DNA of 64,000 bases from Sipunculus nudus (taxonomy: Eukaryota > Annelida > Sipuncula > Golfingiida > Sipunculidae): positions 6,513,464 through 6,577,463 of the forward strand of contig CM049320.1 in the NCBI GenBank assembly GCA_026874595.1. Direction: 5' to 3'. This document shows positions 1-11,590 of the stretch, piece after piece. Position 1 is the first letter of the stretch. Each line of letters starts with the position of its first letter. The notes under the pieces are model-generated. The model had not been told where the DNA came from. It searched no databases and worked only from the letters and a program-made list of their open reading frames with translations. The position numbers and the translations under genes were made by a program.

Positions 1-250
1 GTAGAAAATGTCAGACAGACGAGTGGAGCAATTTAATACCATAAGTACAAAAAACAAGATACTAGACAGACGAGCCGAAGAATAAAATACTACTGAACGT
101 AGAGAACAAAATATCAGACAGAGAAGCTAATCAATGAATTACCGCAGCGTGCAGGGAAAGAAATAAAAGACAGATGGCGAATGCTTGATATACCACTAAA
201 TGTAGAGAAGAAACTATCAGACATACAATCTTTGCAATGACATAACGCTG
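1..250. repeat. Diverged tandem repeat around an agacagacgag-like motif
   Basis: Short purine-rich motifs resembling 'gtcagacagacgag' recur roughly every 55-60 bases (near 11, 65, 112, 165 and 218), each followed by an A-rich stretch. The copies are strongly diverged and the array may begin before the window. No coding potential was seen. Confidence 0.35.
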
Positions 251-1579
251 GATGAAGAGAATGAAATACCAGAGACAAGTCAGCATAAGGGTAAGGGACA
301 AGATTCAAGGCTCAGAAGGTTAATGTTTTCCACAAATTATGCCAGAACTCGAAAAGAATATTTTATCATTTGTAAACCTCTATATTCGAAATGTAATTAT
401 ACACTGTCAATATACATAAATGTTGAGATACCCATGTATTATACGGTCCTACGAATTAACAAGGACTTCAACAATTGGCCGGATTCAAATTCAATACGAG
501 TCGAATTATATTCAAACAGCATATAGTATGAATATATTACTCGTTATTAATTGATCTTCCTTCAGTTTAATATAAAACATGATCAGAAAATGAACATGGC
601 ATACCATATTATTATGATCAATTTAGTGAAAGATAGAAACATGTAGAGTTCTGGGATGTACAGTTTTGATGCTTTTAATTTCATTTTCTAAAGAGAGAGA
701 TTTTTGGTCCATGTAGTATGACTCATATCGCCTTGTATCGCCTTTCAGACATGGATTCGAGTAGATATGAAGAAAAGGTTTCCACAGGAAGCAAAATGCT
801 TGTCCAATGGAAGAAATGCAAACATGTGGACAAATCAGTAACCAGATGTAATTATAGCTCTGTATGAACACGCATGCAGAAGCAGATAGAGACCTATTCT
901 GCACCTTTTTGTGTATGTTCACGTTTTTCAACAGATGATGAACATTAAGGTTTGCATTCTCGTTTTCATACCGTAAAGACTGATGCTTAAAATGGATGAA
1001 AATAGTTACATATTTCACATAAGGTTCATTACAGGTACCTTGTCATTTTTGAGAGAACACAGCCTAATAAACTTGGACAGATTCGTCAAATACGGGGTGA
1101 AGTCTGTCATCATTATGATTGTTACATAGTCAATAATTATGTAAATAACGGATGATTACCTTCGGTGATAGTTAAAAGATATCATGAATAGAGATGAAAG
1201 AGTTTGATTGTTGAGAAAATAACCCTCCACCGATAAATTTTATCGAAGCATTAGCTCGTGACAAAATTATACCATTTTATATATATTATTACAAGGAAAA
1301 TGCAGTGAAAGTATGCGGGAATTTTATTGTTGAAAAGAGCTCTACATTTGCTCATTTAAATGGGTACCAGTTAGCCCAAAGTAGAGGCAGATGAATTTAA
1401 AGATATGCAAATAATAGAAGTTGAATTAAAGTAAAAATGTTTGAAGGTATGACTTGGATGGTATACTTATTATTTTTTAGGGGTATACTAATAGACGTTA
1501 ATCGGTAGCATTCACACCAATTTTGTCGATATTCACCATATATTTATCACCTAATTTTCTCACTTGATCAAAGCCAAAA
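251..1579. other. AT-rich stretch with no recognised gene
   Basis: Nothing genic is supported here. An open frame of 131 codons on the minus strand (623-1018) has no recognisable domain, no splice context and a composition like the surrounding AT-rich DNA, so I do not call it. Confidence 0.4.
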
Positions 1580-2345
1580 GACATCATTTTCAAGGAATGT
1601 GGGTTCCTGAATATTTACATAGCATTTACTACAGAATCACACAATGGCCAATTCTGGTTATGAAAATCTAACTATGTACCAGACAACATACCATACCACC
1701 ATCTGTAATCAGGAACACACGTGTACAGGACAGACAGACAGATAGGTGTTGTACTGGGTCGACTTCTTCTATACACATAAATTACACAGAGACCTTTGCA
1801 TTGTAGATAATGTTTAAAGGAAACATATAAGGAAATTGCAAAACATAGGATTTTGTTTTAAATTAGAGAGTTGGATCAGTAGTATGGAATTTTACTTCTG
1901 CAGCGTGAAATTTATCACGTGCATTGTCGCACGCCAACAGGATTAATATACATTATTGAATAATTTTATTTATGTGATCATCTTACTGCTTCCTGTATCT
2001 AATAGAAAACAAAAATTATAATGACCTACAAATGTGTATATATGTGTATGTTACAATATGTACGTAATCGGATTTTTTGGCGTAAGCCAGAGTCTCTTTG
2101 TACGAGTCTCTTTTGAATAAAGGATTCTATAGCATTCTGTCTACTCCTTGTGTTTAGTAGTGTTTCAACAGAGTAGATAGAGACTATGTTAATGTATAAA
2201 TAACTGCTTTCTAATATGTCACACATGAAACGTAATAACATTGAAATTTCTTTTCCACTCTCAGAACAACTAATTTAAATAATTATGACATAGCTCAAAC
2301 TCAGTCATCATTTTGCTCGGCGTCAAACAAACATATCGTACTTAA
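1580..2345 (+). repeat. Dispersed repeat R1, copy a
   Basis: This stretch matches 2770-3255 in the same order and orientation. Both hold a 'cagaatcacaaaat'-like segment, then a 'cagacagacagatagg' tract, a 'gagtctctttgtacgagtc' segment and a 3' part ending 'gtcaaacaaacatat'. Copies differ by indels and many substitutions, so the duplication is old. Family unknown. Confidence 0.55.
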
Positions 2346-2769
2346 TTGTTGTGACATAACCCTGAGGAACCACCAAAATCACACGCCTAACTACGAGGCC
2401 CGCTCATTTTAAAAATTATCTCTATTAATTATCTCTAAATTTTCATCTTATAAGTATAACATTAAAATTGATCTGTTATCACACGAGAGAGGCTTGGTGA
2501 TCAATAAGAGAATAAGTAGGAATGAACAATTCAATGTACCCCATTTCTCCATTCTTATCCCTCTCTTTCCAGAAGAAATCAAAGGTATATCAATCATTGG
2601 CTTTTTATTGAAGCCTCTTCAGTTACTGCGTTTAAATACAAAGTAAAATCGGATGAGAATTTTATTGATTCAGCGACAGTGAAAGATAACCTGAATGGTT
2701 TGTGCTACCTGGTCGCCTGGTAAACAAAAGTCATTATGTGTCTATGATCTAACGTTCATACATATTCAA

Positions 2770-3255
2770 GATCACATGTTTTTTTTTCCAGTAATGTGTT
2801 TCCCTCAATGTTTACACTGCATTAACTGCAGAATCACAAAATTCACAGTATGTCTGAGACAAATGACATACCATAAAGGAATTCGCAAAAAAGCATACAT
2901 ATATAGTATATATATATTTACATGCCAACATAAATACATACACACATCCATATATACATATATATATGTATAATATATACATACAAACATATATACAGAC
3001 AGTTGGACAGACACACGGACAGATAGGTCGATAGATAGGCAAATGGCGAGAGAGAGACAGAGATGACACCGGTTAACGGTATGTTTGCGTTAATCAGAAT
3101 CTCTCTGTACGAGCCTATTTTGACTTACTGGTTTCTAGAGTAATAACGTAACTATTTAAATTATTTGAATAATTATGAAATAGCTTGAACTCTTTATAGC
3201 TTCGATTAGCTTCAATCTTCATTTTGCCCAGTGTCAAGCAAACATATTGTACAAA
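2770..3255 (+). repeat. Dispersed repeat R1, copy b
   Basis: Direct, shorter copy of 1580-2345. An internal 'tatata/catacata' low-complexity stretch (about 2900-3000) has expanded in this copy. It ends in a C tract (3267-3281), an A tract (3282-3291) and then a (TATC)n microsatellite at 3355-3404. Confidence 0.55.
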
Positions 3256-3354
3256 TATGCTGGGGACCCCCCCCCCCCCCCAAAAAAAAAATCGCAGTCC
3301 TTATCACGAGGGCCTTTCAGCTTTAAAATAACTATTTTTGTGTCTGTCCGTCCG

Positions 3355-3355
3355 A

Positions 3356-3388
<33 letters not shown>

Positions 3389-3404
3389 CATCTATCTATC
3401 TATC
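3355..3404. repeat. (TATC)n microsatellite
   Basis: About twelve tetranucleotide units with one interruption ('tttcca'). Confidence 0.9.
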
Positions 3405-3419
3405 TTACGTGATGGGATC

Positions 3420-4019
3420 ATTTCTTATGATCAGGTAAAATGAGACAGTAACGGGAATTTTGTCAGGTGACATTAATCATTTAAAGGCTTCGGTATCACT
3501 GACAGTGGGTTTACACGTGTTACATACATTTCATTGAAGTGGTGTGGGAAATTGTTAAAAAATAAATTCACAATTAATTAAGGCTATAATGATGCTTTAT
3601 CTCAGAATATAAGAAATAATTGTAAGTTGTAATAATGAGGTGTAACTTTGTTAATTTTCAATAATTAAATTATAAAAAGTAAAATGAATACTTCATTAAA
3701 CATTAAAGGTTATTACCTTCATGAAGATAATATCTGGATGTATCACTGTGTCTTTTATACTAAAAACAAATACCACATTTGTGTCACAAATGGAGCATTA
3801 CTTGTTATTGATAGTTCTCTTGACATATACACAGTTTCTTATATTACCACATACATGAGTCACTGACTGTGATTGTTAAAAGGAATGTTCTAAAAATTAT
3901 AACCACAGGTTGTTCAACTGACAGAACAGCACAGTTTCTGTAAATAATGCACATGTATAAAGAAAAATAGTCAATTTGCACACACGCATACACCCTCACA
4001 CACAAAAACAAATGTTTAT
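3420..4019. other. AT-rich stretch, nothing recognised
   Basis: Only short incidental open frames occur; no splice-bounded coding segment or repeat copy was recognised. Confidence 0.4.
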
Positions 4020-4222
4020 ATACAGTGGCAGATCAAGGGGGTCCCGGGGGTGGGGGTGGGGGTGGGGGCTGGGGGGGAGCTGCAACAGACTTTTTTTTCA
4101 GGATTTAAACTATTTTTTTTTGCCTGAACCCCTCCCATCCTGGAGCAGGGAACCTTTTTATTAGGCTTTCTTATTAATCTTCCTGGGTTGGGCCCTCCCC
4201 TTTACAAACCCTTGTTCCGCGC

Positions 4223-4269
<47 letters not shown>
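4020..4269. repeat. G-rich element fragment ending in (AT)n
   Basis: A 'ggcagatcaaggggg' head is followed by a very G-rich tract, T tracts and 'ccgcgcctgatatat', running into a pure (AT)n tail (4226-4269). A related head 'ggcagatccaggattt' occurs at 29694, and other microsatellites in the window follow a '..cctgatatat' junction (37525). It is likely a non-autonomous element tied to AT microsatellites; class not determined. Confidence 0.5.
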
Positions 4270-4272
<3 letters not shown>

Positions 4273-4674
4273 CTTGTCCGACCACATCTTTTAACACAAT
4301 ACAAAATATTTAGGACTTTCTTAAATAATATCTATGTCATACATGCATTTAAATTTCTTCTTTTACACACATCTTTCTTCCTGTTTATAAACAGGGTGCT
4401 TCCTATTTCAAACATCAATATACATGCAATATTTGATAATAATTTTAACTTCAGTTTCAAACCTGTTTTATTCAATTATTTTCTCAGTATATTCAATTTT
4501 TTTTTAATATACATGATATATGATTAACCACTATATGATGTTCACACGTCATCTGTTAATTTTACTTACCCTTCAATAATTTGTTTTGAATACTGGTATT
4601 GACACTAGTTTGATTATTATTATTAATTTCAATCAATTATATGATTTAGCAAAACCAACTTTCAATAGTTATAA
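4270..4674. other. AT-rich stretch, nothing recognised
   Basis: Low GC with no open frame or repeat copy that I could support. Confidence 0.4.
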
Positions 4675-5224
4675 AATTACGCGTGTATAAACAGCACGCT
4701 TTCTTGGCTTAATATCCAACCTAGCAACAGTATCCAAGGTGGCCGGAGCTAACTCGTCCATGCCGTCAAGTCAATTATGAAAGTGAAACGTGGTTTGTCC
4801 ATAAAGGAAAATAGCTAAATAGAGCTTAACCCAGAGATCATATGGGACATGTTAGAATATACATTGCTTGTTTTAGAGTGCATTCAGTCAGTGTGGTCCT
4901 GTACAAATGACATACAAGCCGGAGACGGCGACCATGCATGAATTAGTACAATCCCCGGAAAAAAATAATTGCAAACTGGAAGTAGGTTTCAAAACTTTAC
5001 TTCCTCATTACTTATATATGTTCCTATATGACGGATTTCTCATTGGACCAGATTCTAGGATTAGAAATCCTTGTTCTGCTCTGATATAATTGGACAGACC
5101 TTTTTTTTGTAATCCTGGTTTCAGCTGCATCCGATGTTTTTAATTGTTGAGAAATATTAATTGCGTAATCGAAGTGACACCTCACAGGCAAATGAGGCCA
5201 ATGAATCATAAAACAAACAGGTGC

Positions 5225-5295
5225 AAAAAGGGGATTTGAACGCTAATGCCTGGGTCAGCCCTTGCTTATACCCAACCGCCCCTTAACGTGGCATC
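5225..5295 (-). repeat. tRNA-derived SINE head
   Basis: On the minus strand a box A-like stretch (ggcggttgggtataag) is followed about 35 bases later by a box B-like 'gcgttcaaatcccc'. The same head occurs at 5398-5475 in this inverted copy and, in plus orientation, at 8783, 11180 and 20862. A functional tRNA is unlikely because stems are poor and copies diverge. Confidence 0.55.
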
Positions 5296-5397
5296 ATTGC
5301 CTGACGGTTTTAATTACACAAAACTTCAAATATAATGATAACAATGACGTAATTTCTGTCTTCATATATAAGGTTACCCGAAATATTAATACTTTAC

Positions 5398-5475
5398 TGC
5401 AGATGCAATGAGCGAATCTGAACGCTAGTGCCTTGATCCGCCCTTCCAAATACCCAACAGCACCTCAAAATGAAA
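5398..5475 (-). repeat. tRNA-derived SINE head, second tandem copy
   Basis: Same minus-strand head as the one about 170 bases upstream ('tgttgggtatttgg' ... 'gcgttcagattcgc'), making a local tandem pair present only in copy A; the other copies of the block carry one. Confidence 0.5.
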
Positions 5476-6199
5476 TCATCGGGTTATTTTTGTTACAACA
5501 TACTTCAGGTACCATGATAAGACCATGGTGTTGTCATTTTTGTCATCATAAACGATTACCTGAAATATTGTGTTTCGACATATTGCAAATAAAAAAATAA
5601 TCTGCCAACTTAATGCAAACCCATCTACATGTTTTTCTTTTTATTTTATTTGGTAGTGATAATGATGACTTATCTGTTTCGTGAGCTTAGTATTTACTGC
5701 TGCAGAGTTCCATTTTGGTTTGTGACCACGTGGCAGAGCTTTAGCACTCGCTTCCTGTCAAGTTATTTTATATCCTGGTGTCACCCGGGTTCAGTGTCTA
5801 CCACAACTGAAGGCCGTTGGCGTGTTACCATCCTCATTGCTAAGTCAATACATCGAAGAACCTCCCAAAGACGCACTCATTTGTGAGTGAAACACGGCTG
5901 ATGGGTAGGAACATACAAATAAGACTCCAGAGAGCTCCACCTTGGTTGGGACCGTCCGTAAAAATTGCACCGCTCCTCCGCTTCTCGTTTAGTCCTGTAT
6001 TGTACCCCATAACCGTGATAACTGGTTAAGAGGTACAGTAGAGCCGTCTACATATAAAGAAACGCCCCTCTTCACCTTCGTCATCGGGAAGAATTGCATA
6101 AACGGCGTGCGGTGATTAATTATCTTTTTCTTTGTTACTTTTGTTTTGATGTGGATTCTGGACCGAATGCCTAGAGGTTATAACTTACCGTAGTACATG

Positions 6200-8230
6200 T
6201 ATAAATGATGCGCATGACTTAGGTTGGTGTTACAAAAGTAAAGTGCCGTATGGAAGTTCACATTTTAATCACTCAAAAAGACCAAATAAGGATATGGAAA
6301 TAATGGACCATTGCCGATAATAATCTCCACTAGAAGAGATATAAAGTGAAGGATACTTTGCTAAAATGTGCCATATGTTATACTATTGTAAAACAGCATA
6401 AGTTTAAAAAAACCTGAATCCGGATGTATTTATGTTTCCTCCCAACACCTAACACTTGAATCCTGCCTACCTAGCCTGAAGATGGTTTCTAACATGTGTT
6501 TAGATTTTTATCAAAGTAAAAGTAGAGTAAATTATATATTTAAAAGTAGTATCATTCGATGCATATGCTGGTGCAATTTTCTATAAGTAGTTTAATATTG
6601 GGTTTTATACGGTGTAAAACAAAAAGCTAACTTTTTCATAGAATGTGTTTGGTAGTCTGTGTTCCCTGGGTATATACTGCCAGTCAAAAAGCCCGAAATT
6701 TTCATTTTCTTCTAGTATGACTACAAAATGTTAAAAAACATTAAAGCAAAGACTTTACAATAAGTATGAGTCACATCGCAAAAAAGAAATATAATTTATA
6801 AATGAAAAATAAAAACAGACGTTTGTAGGGACACCGGATATGTAACTAATTAAAAGCCATTGGTCCTGGTAGATATTACTTCTCTCATGGAGACAGGACA
6901 ACAATCTGATTTAAATAGATACACAGAGGAATTGTGATCGTCCATGCAGATAAATAAAAGGTGAATGTGAATTTGGGTGTAAATGTACCACAACCATTTT
7001 ATTTTTCAATAAGCCGGTCATGTAATTACATTGATAATTGCATTAATAAAAGTATCTTGCATTAGGCAATTGCATTTATTAAAGTAAGTTGCATTAGGAA
7101 AAATAATTTAACCAAATAAGCACCATTCTATGATCCTGCATTAGATACAGATAGCATCTATATTTAATCCTTTTGTGAATTATATGCAATGCAAATTCTT
7201 CAAATATGTTGATATTATACAATACACATAATATACTTTAATGCATTATCTTCATATAATGACTGTTAAGAATAATAAAGATTAATAAAGTAGTGAATGA
7301 GAATCTATGTCTTATATTCGAATAAAAAAAACTACAAAATTTAGTTTAATTATAACATAATACGTTTTGTTTGCATGTCATTCAGAGCTAGACTGGTTTG
7401 ATTAAACAGTGTTCTGATAATGATCAAAAGAAATACAGCAGATAAATCTAACACGGACAATCTACTCCTTGTTATAGGCTGCACTAGAGCGACTGACCCC
7501 TAATACTGGGCAAAGATTGCAACGAAGAAATTACCCACTCTTCCATGTCAATAGCAAGCTTTTTAGGCCCTTTGCAATAAGAGTTTAATTGTGTATACCA
7601 AAATAGACTAAAGGATACTTAGTCCTAAATATGCTTTATACAAATGAGTTTAGGGTAGTTAGAAGCCAAGTTACATCATTAAGTTTATGGACAGTAACAT
7701 TTTTGCATCGAGTCGGTCGACAGTTTTTCCTTCTCAATCAAATTTGCCATTTCCGATTTTCCTTACCCAAAACCAGAAAGCTTTTCACCAGACAGCCATT
7801 TGTGGAATAGTTGGTTTCCCATCGGACGAAATATGGCTTTGCAGTCATTACATGGGTCGACTGGACATTTGAACATATGAACCTTTCGATACGAGGTCTT
7901 TCAATGTTATCTGCACTGCTCTGTATAAAAAAATCATATACTCTCCCTCCGTGTTCCGGATAAATTTTGGAAAACCTCTGAGATACCATTGTGATAATGA
8001 CAGTGGCACTGACGTATCAACTTAATTTACAAATGTTAACAATTGCAAATGATTGTTTGCATTGCAATGGCCGTTCCTCTTCCAAATTATAATTAAAAGT
8101 AGTCTGGTTCAACAGAGTGCCAAAGCTCTTTCTTCTTGAAAGGCAGGAAAAGCATTTATGCCTACAGTAAAAATAACAATTTAATAACAGTATTGCCTTT
8201 TTAATACTGCTACATTTAACTATATAAGGG
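6200..8230 (-). repeat. Duplicated block, part alpha, copy A
   Basis: Its reverse complement matches 18998-20745 over nearly the whole length, and its left third (6200-7020) matches 10050-10830. Anchors are 'gcatatgctggtgcaatttt' near 6560 against 20655, 'gaatttgggtgtaaatgtac' near 6970 against 10100, and 'gcattgcaatggccgttcc' near 8058 against 19155. Near its right end the minus strand starts a short open frame at 7989 (reading MVSQRFSKI), which copy D shares. No transposase, RT or other enzyme was seen. Confidence 0.7.
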
Positions 8231-9360
8231 TCTATTACAGTTTACTGAAATACCGACACGTGATACTTGACAGGCGGTGAAATTTTCACGGACGGCCCCA
8301 ACCAAGGATGAGCTCTCTGGAGTTTTATTTGGAAGGCTGAACCCATCAGCGGTGTACCACTCACAAGCGAGTGCGTCTTTTGGAGATCCCTCGATGTATT
8401 GACTTAGCAATGAGGATGGTAACACGCCAACGGCCTCCAGTTGTGGTAGACGCTGGACCCGGGTGACACCAGGATTTAAAATAACTTGACAGGAAGCGAG
8501 TGCTTAGGCTCTGCCACGTGGTCACAACCCAAAATGAAACTCGACAGAAGTAAATAATAAACTTACGAAATAGATAAGTCAGCAACAAAAACGGAGGGGA
8601 ATACCTCTACAAAAAACGTAGACGGGTTTGCATTAAGTTGGCAGATTATTTTTTTTATTTGCAATATGTCTAAACATGATATTTCAGATCATCGTATATA
8701 TGAGGACAGAAATGACAACACCATGGTATTATCATGATAAATGAAGTATTTTGTAATAAAAGCAGTCAGACGATTTCACTTTGAGGAGCCGTCGGGTAAA
8801 TGCATGGGCTAACCCAGACATTAGCGTTCAGATCCCCTCATTGCATCTGCAGTTAAGCATTAATTTTTATATTTTTGTTTGTTTTACGATTCATTAGCCA
8901 CATTAGACTGTCGCTTCGATTACACAATTAATATTTCTCAATAATTAAAAAATATCGGATGCAGATGAAATCAGGATTACAGAAAAATAAGCTCTGTCCA
9001 ATTATATCGGAGCAGAACAAGGACTGCTAATCCCAGAATTTGGTAGAATGAGAAATCGGTCATGTAAGAATATACGAATAAGTGATGAAGAGGTAAAGTT
9101 TTGAAACCAACTTCCAGTTCGCTATTATTTTTTTTCAGGGGATTGTACTAATTCATGCATGGTCCCCGTCTCCGGCCTGTTTGTCATTTGTACCGGACCA
9201 CGCTGATTAAATGCACTTTGAAACAATCAATGTATATTTTAACATGTCTCACATGATCTCTTGGTAAAGCTCTATTCGGCTGTTTTCCTTTAAAGACAAA
9301 ACACGTTTCCATTTCATAATTTGAATAATAACTTGAAATATAAGTTTTCTGCTTCTGGAC
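8230..9360 (+). repeat. Duplicated block, core plus part gamma, copy B
   Basis: Right arm of the inverted repeat with 4675-5970. It includes the SINE-like core (8230-8530), whose 'tttcacggacggcccc' and 'accactcacaagcgagtgcg' motifs recur elsewhere in the window, and a SINE head near 8783. It runs directly into part delta with the orphan exon at 9835. Confidence 0.7.
8783..8845 (+). repeat. tRNA-derived SINE head
   Basis: A box A-like 'gccgtcgggtaaatgc' and box B-like 'gcgttcagatcccc' are about 35 bases apart. Orthologous heads sit at 11180 and 20862 in the other copies of part gamma. Confidence 0.5.
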
Positions 9361-9770
9361 TGTATGTTGTCTTTTATAGCGCTTCGCCATTTTGTTGGAA
9401 ATGTCACAGAATGTGATATAAATGATTATATGTGAAAAGGAATTTCAACCGTGGAAGCAGTGTTAGCATTATACAATTCTCGAATACAACCTCATATTCC
9501 GCTTAATACTGTCACATTTTGTTGATTTTTATCATGCTTCAGCAGTACAACTTACAAACCACCTTTTGAATATACCTATTTACACACCTATGTCAATGCA
9601 CGTTACTTTCATGTTTGAGCATCCTTTGTCAAGCAATGTAACATGAATACAAGAGCCGGCTCAGTCAGCTGATAACTATACATTATTCCGCGTAATTTGC
9701 GCTGTCAAAGACATATCCAATTATATGAAATGTTAGGACGTGTCAAGTTTAATATAAAGTATACATAATG

Positions 9771-9780
9771 TATATAAAAA
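9771..9780 (+). promoter_or_regulatory. Candidate TATA box
   Basis: TATATAAAAA lies 55 bases upstream of the start codon at 9835, a spacing like the TATA-to-ATG distance of the lectin gene at 14.8 kb. Transcription would be expected to start near 9800. The equivalent place in copy C is degenerate. Confidence 0.45.
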
Positions 9781-9834
9781 GGGATATCATATTTTAACCA
9801 GAATGGTTCATCCAGACACCACTCTGGTATCACC

Positions 9835-9883
9835 ATGAACAATATAGTTTCCTGTTTTACATGTATTTCTGCCTTCTTTCGTG
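9835..9883 (+). CDS. Candidate orphan first exon, secretory leader (copy B)
   Basis: The start codon in good context (caccATGA) opens a 16-residue leader, MNNIVSCFTCISAFFR, followed by one extra base and a strong donor (G|GTAAGATTCG). The 49-nt length, phase-1 donor and first six residues are shared with 12450-12498. It looks like the first exon of a small secreted protein, but no continuing exon was recognised before the next repeat copy begins near 10050. The phase-1 boundary would fit a following exon like lectin exon 2 at 15281; that link is inference. It may equally be a dead duplicate or have exons I failed to see. Confidence 0.4.
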
Positions 9884-10049
9884 GTAAGATTCGGTCAATC
9901 TGTTTAAGGGTGTTTTTATTCAGGTTATTTATTATGTCCATACCAACAAATTATACCTTTTAAGAAGGGCGTAGAAAGCTTTCTTTTAGCCATGACGATT
10001 GTGTAGTTATTGTGGATTATCAAGTCAAGACTGTACAATTTTCATTGTA

Positions 10050-10830
10050 AATACATGGCCGGATTGTTGAAAAATGGAATTGGTGTTGGTACATTTACAC
10101 CCAAATTCACGTCATTTAGCTTTTTTTTTAAATCTTCATGAGAAGGTCGATCATAATTTTTCTGTATTTTTTAAGTAAGGTTGTTGAGAGAAGTAATATC
10201 TGCCACGATCAATGACTATCACTGAGTAATATATCTGATGATCGTACAAGCGTTTGATTTTATTTTTAATTTATCGAATATATTTCTTTTTATGGATGTG
10301 ACTCATACTTACTGGAAAGTCTAATTTAATATTTTTGATATTTTACAGTGTTTTATAAGGAAATGAAAAAAATTGGCCGCTTATTGACTAACAGTATATG
10401 CCCTGGTAACACAGCCTACCAAACACAATCATAAGTTACTTTTTCGTTTTAAATTGTATTAAACCCTATATTAAACTACTTTAAGAAAATTGTACCAGAA
10501 TATGCAGCTAGTGATATTATTATAATTTACTCTAATTCTTTAATAAGAGCACTAATCATTTTTATCAAAATCTAAACAGAAACCATCGACAGGTAATGTA
10601 GGCAGAATTCACTTGTTTAGTGTTGGGACGAAACATAAATACATGCGGTTTGAGTTTGTTTTATGATGCTGTTTTTCAATGATTAAACATGTGGCACATT
10701 TTGGCAAAGTATAGGTAGATTAGGGGAAATATCATCAGGTTAAGCTCCTACACTTTACACTCTACACTCCCTTCTAGTGGAAATTATTATCGGCAATAGT
10801 CCATAGTTTCCATATCGTTATTCGGTCTTT
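10050..10830 (+). repeat. Duplicated block, part alpha, 5'-truncated copy C
   Basis: Inverted match to 6200-7020, direct match to about 20220-20720. It lacks the segment holding the short MVSQRF frame. It ends beside an (AT)n tract (10854-10908) and then part gamma of copy C. Confidence 0.65.
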
Positions 10831-10850
10831 TAGATTGATGCAAGCAAATC

Positions 10851-10853
<3 letters not shown>

Positions 10854-10908
<55 letters not shown>
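10854..10908. repeat. (AT)n microsatellite
   Basis: Pure AT dinucleotides, about 27 units, at the junction of two block parts. Poly-Ile/Tyr open frames over it are spurious. Confidence 0.95.
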
Positions 10909-10911
<3 letters not shown>

Positions 10912-11019
10912 CTTTATTAGGGTCTACGGTAAACTATTATTTCTGACCATTCAGTCCAGAATCTATATGAAAGCAAAAGTAACAAAGAACAAGAATAATA
11001 AAGAAAAATACATGTAGAC

Positions 11020-11590
11020 GGTTTTGTTATAGTTGGCAGATTATTTTTTTTTAGATTTGCAATATGTCGAGACAGGATTTTTTCGGTAACCGTATATATG
11101 AAGAAAAACAACGTCATCATGATGATATCATTATAATTGAGGTATTTTGTTATAAAAGCATTCAGACGATGAGGTCACCTTGAGGGGAGGTAAGGTGTAT
11201 ACAATGGCGGACACAGACATAAGCGTTCAGATTTTCATATCGCACCTGCAGTTTAGCATTAATTTTTATTTGTTTATTGTTTTACAACCCATTGGTCACC
11301 TTTGCCGGTCAGGTGTAGCTACGTTTACACAATGAATATTTGTCTTGTGAGAAATGTCTTATGTCAGAACACACAAATAGGTAATAAAAATATAAATTTT
11401 TGAAACCTACTTCCAGTTCGACATTATTGTTTTATTGGATTGCACTAACTCATGCGCGGTCACAGCCCCCGACCTATCATTTGAACAGGACCACACTGAA
11501 TAAATGCACTTTGAAACAAGGAATGACTGAGTGATTCAAATGATCATGTTGAGTGTATATTTTAACATATGATCTCTGGGTAAAGCTCCA
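11020..11590 (+). repeat. Duplicated block, part gamma, copy C
   Basis: Direct match to 8620-9300 ('gcagattattttttt', 'gcaatatgtcgaga', 'gcattaatttttat', 'acttccagttcg'), including a SINE head near 11180-11245. The SINE-like core present in copies A and B between alpha and gamma is missing here. Confidence 0.65.

Larger units (their letters stand above)
4675..5970 (-). repeat. Duplicated block, part gamma plus core, inverted copy A
   Basis: Read on the minus strand, this matches 8230-9360 in order. Examples are the 'ccatgcatgaattagtacaatcccc' area near 4932 against 9140, the 'tgcaaacccatctac' area near 5612 against 8625, and the 'gtgaccacgtggcagagc' area near 5724 against 8510. The two form a large inverted repeat separated by about 2.2 kb. 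Its left end (4675-4790) recurs again at 25430-25545. The part 5690-5970 carries a SINE-like core. Confidence 0.7.
9420..9960 (+). repeat. Duplicated block, part delta, copy B
   Basis: Matches 11900-12510 in direct orientation (shared 'ggaatttcaacc', 'tttgagcatc', 'agcaatgtaacatgaataca', 'catgaacaatatagtttcct') and, more weakly, 22680-23130. It contains a TATA box and a candidate first exon, so it looks like a copied promoter-plus-leader segment of a gene. Confidence 0.7.

Noticed and set aside
623-1018. 131-codon minus-strand open frame
   Set aside because: No domain, splice context or compositional sign of coding; expected by chance in a window this long.
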